A DNA stretch of 64,000 bases from Climacium dendroides (Eukaryota > Streptophyta > Bryopsida > Hypnales > Climaciaceae): NCBI GenBank assembly GCA_950106755.1, contig OX467092.1, positions 7,130,001 through 7,194,000 of the forward strand, read 5' to 3'. A model generated the notes under the pieces. The model had not been told where the DNA came from. It saw nothing but the letters and a program-made list of their open reading frames with translations, and did not search any database. The translations under genes were made by a program, and so were the position numbers. This document shows positions 51,188 to 61,160 of the stretch, one piece after another; position 1 is the stretch's first letter, and each line of letters begins with the position of its first letter.

Positions 51188-53665
51188 ATCAAGTGAAGGC
51201 ATGAATGATGATCCTATCTTGGAATTGAAGCACAAGATCTTCCTGAGCCATAGTGGAGCTCAAAAGGAATTTGTGGAGCATTTGTGTAAAGCTTTGGAAC
51301 ACCGGTGTCACTATCCATTTTTTGATAGACGTCCTGAAAGTTTGCCCAAAGGTCAAGAATTTTCGGATTTGATTGTTAAGGCCGCTCAACAATGTCAATT
51401 GCTAGTTGTGGTGGTGTCGGAGGAATACTTCATGTCCAAGTGGCCAATGATTGAATTGAATACCTTTGTACAAGCATGTAAGGTATTGAAGTCCAATATG
51501 AATGTTGCCATTCTCCCCCTCTTTTATGGGCTTTCAGTGAGTGACTTGAAAGATGAGAAGAGTCGCCAAAGGTGGTTTGAGAAATGGGAGACTTTTGCAC
51601 TTGATGATGGCAAAGGAAGAATCAAGGTGGAGGATTGGAAGTATGCACTTGACGAGTTGACAAAATTCAATGGCTTGTCATATGATCAGGAATTGAAAGA
51701 GATTGTGTCATACGAGAATGCAATTGTGTCTCACATTTGTAGATTAGTTGCACCGGACATCAAGTGGGATGATTCACATGTTCAAGGAAATGCTCATGAG
51801 GTAGGCTTTTGAGTGTCTTGTATATCTTTTTATCATCTTGTTGAATGTTTTGGATTACAGTTTGAGTTCTAATGAGGATTGTTTCTATTAATGTTTCTTG
51901 TATGGAATTGTGCATTTTATGGAATTTACATGTTGGAGGATGCTAGTGTGATTTTAGCATTTTTGGTATTTTTATAAGGAATTTGGACTTTTGAGTTGTT
52001 GAGTTTTGGGTTATTGTTGGATGACTAGGTTATTTTGGAGAGGAGGAAGGAAATTGGTTTGTCTCCAAGGTACCAAGTGAAAGTGGTTGGCATCTATGGA
52101 GTGGGTGGTATTGGTAAGACAACGATTTGCAAAAAATTGTGCAATGACTTGTCAAGCGAGTATGAGGGGAGGGTGTGCCATATTGAATTTGACATCACAT
52201 GTTCCAATTCTAAAGGGTTATTACGAAAAGCATCCATTGATTTGGCTAGAAAACAAGTTGAGCTTGTTCAACAATTGGGTGAAGGAGAAGTAAGTGTTCA
52301 ATTCCACTTTGTGGTGATTGGATTTATAGGAATGTAACTATAATAATTTTCGCTTACATGTGTTAGTAAAGGGTATCTAGTTGTTAGGGTTTCATTCTCA
52401 ACATTTTGTTGTAGAATTTCCAAGTGGTTGATGGCGTGGTGATTCTTATTACTTCCCATTTGTGAGTCAAGTCTCATGTCTTCTTCAATAACTTGGCATG
52501 ATTAGAGGGATTTGTGACCTTGTTGAATATTGCAGTGGTGTTTGTGACACTATTATCTTTTGAAACATTTGCATTTTTGCATTGATAGTAAATATTTGGT
52601 GTGTTTGCATTTGATGTGTTTGCAGTGTACAAATATTTTAAGGAAAAATCTTTTCAAGAAAAGAACTCTATTATGTTTGGATAATGTATGGGATGATGAT
52701 CATTCTATTAAGCAAGCATTGTTGTTTTTGAATTTGGGTTTCCATAAAGAGAGTTTTGTTGTTGTGACGGCTTGGTCTCAACGTACTTTGGAGCGTTTGG
52801 GTATAAATGGAAGAGCATGTCTTGAGATGCCCGAACTTGATGAAGGGGAGGCTACTAAGTTATTCTTACATTATGTTGCAAGTAGAAAACAATATTCACC
52901 AAGTGACATGATTTTTATCAAGCAGTGTGTTGCAAAGTGTCATTTTTGCAAGGGTGATGCAAGAGGTTTCCATTACCATCCGTTGGCCTTGGAGGTCTTG
53001 GGTAGGCAACTTGGTTGTCTTGAAGAAATGCCCTCTGAATGGGTGCAAAAATTAGGAGATGGTTTAGGAGAGAATGTTGTCTTTGATGTGCTCAAGATTG
53101 GTTTCAATCTACTACAACCTCGTGAATAAGATATGTTTATGGATGTTGCCCTTTTTGTTTCTCCCATGTTTTGGGATTCAATATGGTTTGATTTAAATCT
53201 TCTTCCTACACCGTTGTTTGGTTTTAGGGAACGCCTTTCTATTCTTCACAAGCAACGTGATAGAGACATTCAAAGTGGGGTACGTTATTGTCCTCCATAT
53301 ATAAAGATTTTGTAGTGGAAATGGAGATATTTATAGGTACTTAATCAAGTATTTAGAATGTGGTTGTATACAAGAGTTATTTGTTTTAGAGGGTTTAGGA
53401 AGGGTTCTTGTTGGTTTCTTTGGCCTAGTATGTACCTTCAAAGAAGTGTTGTTGCATGTTGTGGTATTTGAAGACCTTATGATTGTAATGGTGTGTGATA
53501 ATTTGTGCTTGATGTAATATTTTGTGGTTGTGTTTGGCATGGCAATTGGATAGCCTCACTGATAAAGGCTTGTTGCAAGATACAGATTTTTCATGTGGAA
53601 ATATCAATGTGCATGATTTTAATCGTGAGGAGAAACGTCACCATGTCTATTTGTTATTCCTCTAA
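51188..53665 (+). pseudogene. Truncated TNL (copy C), lacks first exon and LRR
   Basis: Coordinates equal copy B plus 12,587 with no indel from the TIR exon to the start of exon 5, introns included. TIR, P-loop, kinase-2 and GLPL-type sequences are identical to copy B at the protein level. Damage: there is no MKKRK first exon upstream. The exon-2 acceptor has changed from tattgcag to tattacaa and the exon-5 acceptor from gcag to gcaa. The shared TAA is at 53127-53129. The LRR is replaced after INVHDFNREEK by unrelated sequence with a stop at 53663. A TIR-containing transcript could still arise from an internal Met at about 51199, but a full NLR cannot. Confidence 0.85.
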
Positions 53666-54256
53666 TCTTGCCAAACTAACCTTGTTCAAATCTAATTTAT
53701 AAGTCTTTTTATACTAGTTACATGAATTACTTGGCAACTTGATATTGAAAATTTGAATAGAACCCACTTGATTATTTCAAAAACAAGTAAAAGGACAAAA
53801 TGACAAATTGTTCAAAGTTTTTATGTCTATATAATTGTATTAGAAATATATTTAAAAGTTCAATTCAAAGATTCATATTGTGTTTTTTTCTTTTTAATCC
53901 CACTATATAAGTGTAATTAATTATCAATCAATAGAGCATTTTAAATTTTACAATCCTTTTAAAGTATTGGTGTCGTTCTTGAATTTGCAAGGGATGAAAT
54001 GAGGATGATTGAATTATACCAAGTATAAAACTCAAATCTCATGTCTATAGAACCTATATAGGCTTTCATCTTCCATCTTGACATTTATTATTTTTGAGAT
54101 GTTGGCAATTCTGCTAGCTTTGCCTATTTGAGAATTTTCATACCTCTATTCTCAAGAGTACTTTTGCTACTTGTGAAGCTCCCTTGTGGTACCTTGTCCC
54201 AACTCTTGCTAGGCTAAACAAAGAGAGACTTCTTGTAGAACAATTATTTGTATAGT
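53666..54256. other. 3' flank of TNL copy C
   Basis: 53840-54070 aligns with 43265-44060, so about 2.2 kb containing the LRR exon was lost relative to copy B. No gene is seen. Confidence 0.65.
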
Positions 54257-55130
54257 AAGGTACAATAATCTTATAACTGGCCTATTTGAGTCATTCAAAT
54301 TTTTTTGTATAACTTAGAGTTTAATTTGTATATTTTGATAAGCATGATTATTATTACATTCTTACACAATCTCAATCAAGCATACCAAATTTCAACTTCA
54401 AAAAAACAAACCTCCATTTCTGGTGAATTTTTAAAGTCAATTTTCATGGTTTTATTTGATTTTTTATTGAAACAATTGGTGATGAATTTTTAAAGTTTGA
54501 TTATGGAAATATGTAGGGAACATCCATACACACATCTTCCTTTCAACAAGAATCTCCTAAGCATTTTTACAATTTCTTCTATAGAGATTTAATGTCGAGG
54601 TGACAATGCTCAAGTTTTGTAAAAATAGATACTTCTTTATTATAATTAGATTTTTCTATTTTTCCCTCACATAGAAACAAATTTGTACAATTGAGCGTGA
54701 TGAAGCAACTACTTTGCTAGAATCTAGTTAATTGATATATGGATATCTATCTTACAAAGTTTGGTCACATGACATTTCATATTGAATTCTTCATAGATTA
54801 TAGTATTGTTATTTAATGGTATTTTTTTCAATATGAAAGATGTGCATATGGTTGTTTCCTATATATCTATGCAATTGGATTTAAAAAATTCATTACAATT
54901 TTTTTTAATAAAATATCATATAAAACTATGGAAATTGACTTAAATTTTTTTCCAAAAATAGAGTTTTGCTTTTTTGAAAGTGAAATTTGGTATGCTTGAT
55001 TAGGATTGTGAATAAAGATGTAATGATATTTATACATACCAAAATATACCAAATAAACTCCACATTATACAAAGAAATTGCATTGCTCAAATAGGCTAGT
55101 TGTAAGATTATTGTACTTCATTGTACCTAG
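54257..55130. mobile_element. Fold-back element with ~270-bp inverted arms
   Basis: Left arm about 54257-54530, right arm about 54845-55130. The outer ends read aggtacaataatcttataac and, on the other strand, tacaataatcttacaact. Translating each arm outward-in gives similar peptides (NLNQAYQISTSKKQTSI and NPNQAYQISLSKKQNSI), which shows the match but does not imply coding. The arms have diverged, so this is older than the hairpin at 57.9-58.8 kb. It ends five bases before the CACTA element at 55136. Confidence 0.75.
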
Positions 55131-55135
55131 AAAAA

Positions 55136-56899
55136 CACTACTAGAAATGGATATTTTACGACTATGAAAATATGACTGAAGATGATTAGCGACTAGTCAC
55201 AATCAGTTTTTGACCTTATACTTCATGGGTGTATAGTATACACCCATTGGGAACACCAAATACTTCATAGAAACCACAGAGAACATATTTGGAGACGTAG
55301 AGTCATATTTCAGTCATATTTTCTTTAGTTATATTTTGTTGTCATATCTCTATAGTGCTTACATTTTTTTTGTTTTGGACAGCCTAAAGTAAATTTGGGC
55401 AAGAAAATTGTTGAAAAAGTGTCCAATCATATTTTTGGATTAGTTATATTTTCAATCATATTTTTCTGAACAACCCTAAAAAATATGGTCAATTCAAAAA
55501 AAAATATGGTCAAACCATTGTTTAAGATTTTGAAATCCTAGACACCTATTTTTTGAATTTTGAAACCTAATCACTACTTTTTTAGGATGTTGAAACCCTA
55601 ACCTCTATTTTTTTAGGGTTTTGAAACCCTAGCTGCCACTTCTTTAGAGTTTTGAAAACCCTAACTATTACTTTTTTAAGGTTTTGAAATCCTAGCCGCT
55701 ACTTTTTTAGGCTTTTCTTCCTTGTCTTGTGTTGTTTCTTACCTTTTACTTCTTACTACTTCTTGATTTTGCTTCTTAGTTGTTGGTTTTTGTTATTTTT
55801 TACTTCATAGTTTAATTCTTGCTTCTTCTTACTCTTTAGTTCATGTTTCTTATTTCTTCTTATTGCATTAAAATTCTTTCTTCTTCTTATATTTTAACTT
55901 TTTTTTTCTTCTTGCCTTTTAATTTTTAATTTTAATTTTCTTGTTGTTTCATTTTAATTCTCATTTCTTGTTGTTTTTTGTTATCTTTTAGTTGTAGCTC
56001 CTTATAGTATCTTAACTCTTACTTATTATCTCTTAACACTTATCATTTTTTTTCATTCCACTACCATTCTTATTCTTCATATTTTAAACTTGTTGTAAAT
56101 TTTTGAAGATTGAGCTTTGTTGTTCATTCACTAAAAATTAACCTCTCATTTCTTTAATTGTATATGCAGACATGAAAAGCTGAAACAAAGTCATTAGAGA
56201 CTACTTACAACCTAATAGAATCATCTTTACACTATTGTAAAGAAAATAGATCCTATTGGCTTGTTTAAATGATTCATTGTGATATATATGTTTTGTATTA
56301 GTGACTAATAAATGTCATTGAAGAAAGTCACATTTTTTCTTGCATGATTGTCTCTTGTATATTTCTCAAATCATATGTATTTGGTTTTAACCAAATATAG
56401 GTCTTTATTCAACTATTTAATTATCTTGATGCATAATTGCAATGCGTCATATTCATTTAAAATGTATGGAAAATGTGATTGTAGTTTGTAATTGAAGCTA
56501 TTTTGGACCTTAATTAATAATTACCCTAATTACAAACCGCACACATGTGACTTTCAATCATTGGGAAAATCACTTGCTTAAATTATATTTTAGAATGTAT
56601 GGAGTCATATGCCATGCAATTTTTTTCCCTTCTTCTTAGACAACTTAAGAGAAAGTCAAGCCCCAAAAGGCAGTCAACATATATGCCATTATCGCAAAAA
56701 ATGGCTAATTATGACTAATTATATTCCCAACGTATATGACTACTAATATGATTAATGTTCAATATGACTAATCAGTAATGACTAGACTTAGTTATGTTAT
56801 GAATCATCTATAGTGATTTTGGCATGAGTCATATTTTGAGATTTTTTAACTCAGTGTAGTTATATTTTGCAATCATAAAACATACATTTTATAGTAGTG
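55136..56899. mobile_element. Non-autonomous CACTA element, 1.76 kb
   Basis: It starts CACTACTAGAAATGG and ends TTTTATAGTAGTG, with AAA on both sides (3-bp target duplication, although the flanks are A-runs). The right ~270 bp (56630-56899) match the right end of the element at 12125-12404, with mostly C-to-T type differences. The interior has no transposase. It contains ~50-bp repeats at 55490-55710 built on ttttgaaaccctaa, and T-rich DNA. It is a deletion derivative of the same CACTA family. Confidence 0.85.
55540..55710. repeat. Tandem ~50-bp repeats containing aaaccctaa
   Basis: Four copies with the frame tttttgaaaccctaacc, then a variable actt and ttttagg. The aaaccctaa word resembles the plant telomere unit, but each unit has it only once, so it is not a telomere tract. 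Confidence 0.7.
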
Positions 56900-56902
56900 A
56901 AA

Positions 56903-57555
56903 AAATAATTCAAGTCATATGACTAGTGTAAATAAGGAATCTATTGGGGATAGTTTTACTATTCAAGCCATGTAGGCTTAAGTAGCGGATGCTATCCTTG
57001 GTACCTCCTTTTGGAAGTAGATTTTGTAATATGGACTTATAACTAGTAAATAGTAGCCCATATCTATTAATTAACATGTATATTTTTCAAGTAGTTAGTC
57101 ATCTTATTGAATTAGAGTATATTGCAAGAAATGGTGTAAAAGTTTGATGGTTGTATGATTGTTGGTTTAGGTTCGATTCCTATTGACTTGCATCTAATTA
57201 AATTGTGGGCGCTTTCATAATATTGAGTTAGAGTTTGTTGTTTAGATTTTACACAATCAAATATTTTAATTTTATTTTAATTTTTAGAATTTTATATTGT
57301 ATTGTATACATGCACATATACATATATATGATGAATACCATATATATGTATGTATATTTTGATATGTTTTTATGGAAGATCAAGTAGTAGGGGTAGGGTT
57401 TGGTAATGTTCTATTTTGTTTTTGGTGAAGATGATATGCATAAGATATTCTATTGCATTTTGGTGGATCTATCGAAGTGTTTCGTTTATAGAACTAATTT
57501 TTATTTTTAGGTTTTGGTCTTCATGTAGTAATTTTTTGTATCTAAAGTGTACAAC
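56903..57555. other. Intergenic DNA between two CACTA elements
   Basis: AT-rich, with a catatatatg-type run at 57310-57350. No gene is seen. Confidence 0.4.
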
Positions 57556-57859
57556 CACTACTAGAAAATGATGTCCACATCAACAAAATATTGTCAAATT
57601 TTTGTTGAAGTGGGCACTGTATCAACCATTCTTACACTGTTTTTGTTGATTTGGCACAAGTTTACAAATTGGTGACAAATTTTTTGTTGGTTTGGATAGT
57701 ACAATGTCCAAGTCAACAAAAAATGAACACTTTTTTTGTTCATTTTGATTTACAAGGGTGTCAAATTTTTGTTATTTGGGCTATGCTTAAATCACCTTGG
57801 TTGGAATTCTTTGTATGATGGATTTACAAAAAATTAAATAATCATTCACAATTCGGTCT

Positions 57860-58809
57860 TTTGTCATTTCAGCAGACTTTAGAAGCGATTTGGGCATAGT
57901 AAATCAACTTTTTTGAAGAAACTTTGAACTAAAAAAAGTTGTTAAATGAAGTTAAATTTCATGATAAAAAATCCGTTTTTGATTTTGAGCTTCCAAGAAA
58001 ACGTTATAGACAAAAACCAGAGAGGATGTTTGAAAATGTCAAAAAAATTGTTCCTTGTTATCCCTCTTTGAATTTAGTCCATAACTTTTGGTTGGAGACT
58101 CAAAACCACAAACGGGTTTTTGGACATGAATTTTAGCTTCATTTACCACCAATTTCTAGTTTTAAGTTTTCTAAAAAAAAGTTAATTTACTATGTCCAAA
58201 TCGCCTCCAAAGTCTGCTAAATTAAAAAAACAAAAACAACCCAAGTAATTGTGGAATACTAATGTTAAATTAAAAACTACATTGTACGATACCCTACATG
58301 AAATACATATTTTGATAATTAAATTTTTTTTTTAACTTGAAAGATGTCCATTTAAATGATCAAAATATGTATTTCATGTAGGATATTGTACAATGTAGTT
58401 TTTAATTTAACTTTAGTATTCCACAATTACTCGTTTTTTTTGTCAATTCAGCTGACTTTGGAGGCGATTTGGGCATAGTAAATTAACATTTTTCAAAAAA
58501 CATAAAACTAGAAAATGGTGGTAAATGAAGCTAAAATTCATGTCCAAAAACCCGTTTGTGGTTTTGAGTCTCCAACCAAAAGTTATGGACTAAATTCAAA
58601 GAGGGATAACAAGGAACAATTTTTTTGACATTTTCAAACATCCTCTCTGGTTTTTGTCTATAACGTTTTCTTGGAAGCTCAAAATCAAAAACGGATTTTT
58701 TATCATGAAATTTAACTTCATTTAACAACTTTTTTTTTAGTTCAAAGTTTCTTCAAAAAAGTTGATTTACTATACCCAAATCGCCTCCAAAGTCTGCTGA
58801 AATGACAAA
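57860..58809. repeat. Near-perfect long inverted repeat, ~450-bp arms
   Basis: Left arm 57860-58316, right arm 58359-58809, spacer ~42 bp. A 65-codon frame read inward in each arm is identical, which shows how little the arms have diverged. Each arm is itself bounded by inverted ~45-bp ends (tttcagcagactttagaagc outside, ctccaaagtctgctaaatta inside). Each arm is therefore a ~360-bp MITE-like unit, and the pair forms a head-to-head palindrome. A transcript would fold into a long dsRNA. Confidence 0.9.
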
Positions 58810-58949
58810 GTACTTGAAATACAATGAAGAAATTGAATACATAAACTACTTCTTCCAATAGTGACATGTAAGCTTGGGTGGGGTGCACTAGTGAGGCCAC
58901 TTGGTTTCCACCAACGTGATCCCAAGTTCAAACCTTAAGGTAGTTTGCT

Positions 58950-59415
58950 CTTAAAGCGACCATTTAAGACTACCTAACTCATGTGTGACAATGATAGATA
59001 TTTCAAGCAACATATCACCTATTCCTAAATAGGGGTCGCATTTAGAACATGGTCTTTTTTAGAGCAAACTACCTTAGTGCCTTAAAGCAACCATTTAAGA
59101 CTACCTCACTCATGCGTCACCTATTCCTAGATAGGGGTCGCATTTAGAACATGGTCTTTTTTAGAGCAAACTACCTTAGTGCCTTAAAGCAACCATTTAA
59201 GACTACCTCACTCATGTGTCACCTATTCCTAGATAGGGGTCGCATTTAGAACATGGTCTTTTTTAGAGCAGACTACCTTAGTGCCTTAAAGCGACCATTT
59301 AAGACTACCTAACTCATGTATGACAGTGATAGATATTTCAAGCAACATATCACCTATTCCTAGATAGGGGTCGCATTTAGAACATGGTCTGTTTTAGAGT
59401 AGACTACCTTAGTGC
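58950..59415. repeat. Four-unit tandem repeat, ~103-129 bp
   Basis: Units begin near 58955, 59083, 59186 and 59289 at ttaaagc(a/g)accatttaag. Each contains cctattcctagataggggtc and agaacatggtcttttttaga. Units 1 and 4 have an extra segment with gatagatatttcaagcaac that units 2 and 3 lack. Confidence 0.9.
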
Positions 59416-59738
59416 CGACATTCACATGGTTCGATTGCCTAGTTGGCTTGCCCTCGTGGGCAGTTTGATTGGTCAGTTCATTTCATTGACTTGGCAGGTG
59501 GCTTGTCCTTGTGGAAGACTACCGTTTTTTTATTTGCATTTTAGAGCCGATGTGGCAGTTGCCACATGGCATTTATTGTATGGTTGGATTTTAAGTAGTT
59601 TTTTTTTAATTTAACTTGCACATGACCAAATGAAAAAGAAAATTAACTAGTTTTTGTTGGATATTGTCCAAGTTAACACGTCCAAATCAACAATGAACTA
59701 ATAGATCAAATCAACACTTTTTAGATTTTCTAGTAGTG

Positions 59739-60060
59739 AATTCCTTTGGCACAAACAATAATTGCTAAGAGTGGTGTTACATTCCATCCTTGGTGTCTAA
59801 TGTCAATTAATAACATATCATATTTTGTTTCTTTGTGTATGATGATATCTAGTGAAAATCTGTTATGACAATATGTGAATTTTATAAATTGAATCACTAC
59901 ATTAGGTTGGGGTCAGTTGGAGGTGGACTGCCATGAGAGTGATTTAATACTAATAGAATGTCTGGTTTTTGTTTTGCTTCACAATTACAGTTATGTATTG
60001 GGTTTGGGCAGTGGCAAGTTAGTAACCAGGGCGTAATGTATTTTCTTGTGGTTTGTCTGT
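59739..60060. other. Intergenic DNA before the APD-like gene
   Basis: Composition shifts from AT-rich to more balanced near 59.9 kb. No gene is recognised. Confidence 0.4.
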
Positions 60061-61160
60061 TGTTTTTGAGCATCTGGCGGGTTTGCACTGTACCGACAAT
60101 TGTCTTTTGCCAGGGCCGATCAGCTGGAGATTGCAATGCAATGGTTGCGTGACTGATCGAATCGGGAAGCGTTCCGGGGATTGTCCGTCATCCAAATTGC
60201 AGAGGTCACTGCAAAGCTTGAGTTCATTCAAGGCGACTTAATTAGGTTTCGAGCTTGGGTTTAGAGATTGCAATGCCATGGTTGCGTGACTGATCGAATC
60301 GGGAAGCGTTCCGAGGATTGTCCGTCAACGATCGCGGTTTCTGTAACCCGTAGTACCGGCGACATCCAAATTGCAATCTCATTGAGTACAGCCAAAGCTT
60401 CAGTTCATTCAAGGCGACTTCATTAATTAGGGTTCGAGTTTGGGGACGTTCTTATGACTTGCTGTTTCAGCGCAGCTGACGGCACGCCGGAGCAACAGTC
60501 CCATGACGCGCGTTCGATGTTGCTCACTCCCGTTCGAGTTTTTCTAGTCAAACCCTGCGCAATTTTTCCGAACTGCACTTTCCTCGTTAGTTAACGTCAT
60601 GGCAATTTTAATCGTTTAATGGCAAATTTCCTTGCCCCCTTCGGATATTTTCGCTTCACGATTGCGAATCAGATACTCACAGCAGATTGGTCGACCGTGT
60701 ACTCGTGGCCCTCTCTTATTCGCTGTGCAGGTCAGACGAAGCAACGCAGAAGCCAACGGGAACACTGTGCCACGTGTCATCACGTCGACTGAACCCCGCC
60801 CGAAGTTTCCTCCATGGGAAGCACCTTCTCTGCCGCTCGGATGGTAGCACGTGGCGTCTTCTGGAATGCCCTTTTAGCATAGATCCTGTGTGATGAAGAG
60901 GACCACTTTCAGAATTGGAGGCGAGAATTTGAACAACTGTGTTTCCAGCATTGATTTCTCAGAACTCTGATTCATATATTTTTTTGCAATTGCTTTGACC
61001 TCTTTTACAGTACGATAGTCGCTTTCGGATCCTGTCCTGGAGTTCGTTCGTGAAGTATTTTTCTGCCGACTTTGGATGTGGTGAACTTTGACAGCGTGGT
61101 GGAGTCGATTTCGGCTGCGCAAACGGGATGGCACGTCGGAGTTTTCAATGAGGTGTGAGT
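60060..61160 (+). promoter_or_regulatory. GC-richer upstream/5'-UTR region with internal duplication
   Basis: A ~60-bp stretch (ttgcaatgcaatggttgcgt, then ggattgtccgtca) occurs at about 60132 and again at 60268. The region ends near 61150 with a GTGTGAGT donor-like site, and several further GTGAGT sites follow (61388, 61625), so a long 5'-UTR intron is likely. Related copies lie at 34.8-35.35 kb (GC-rich) and at 25.9-26.4 and 44.2-44.7 kb (AT-decayed). 60705-60765 also matches DNA upstream of the TNL copies. The exact transcription start is not determinable. Confidence 0.5.

Larger units (their letters stand above)
57556..59738. mobile_element. Non-autonomous CACTA element with internal hairpin, 2.18 kb
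   Basis: It starts CACTACTAGAAAATGATG and ends ATTTTCTAGTAGTG, giving 14-bp perfect terminal inverted repeats. The flanks are aac and aat, an imperfect 3-bp duplication. The subterminal part is full of short words such as tttttgttgatttgg and its complement. The interior holds the long inverted repeat (57860-58809) and a tandem array (58950-59415). No transposase is present. Confidence 0.85.

Noticed and set aside
55540..55710. Interstitial telomere repeat
   Set aside because: The aaaccctaa word occurs once per ~50-bp unit, not as a contiguous 7-bp repeat.
57939..58728. Two identical 65-codon frames facing each other
   Set aside because: They are the two arms of one inverted repeat. Identity reflects the palindrome, not a duplicated gene.
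58950..59415. CRISPR-like array
   Set aside because: Units are contiguous tandem copies without unique spacers, within a plant CACTA element.
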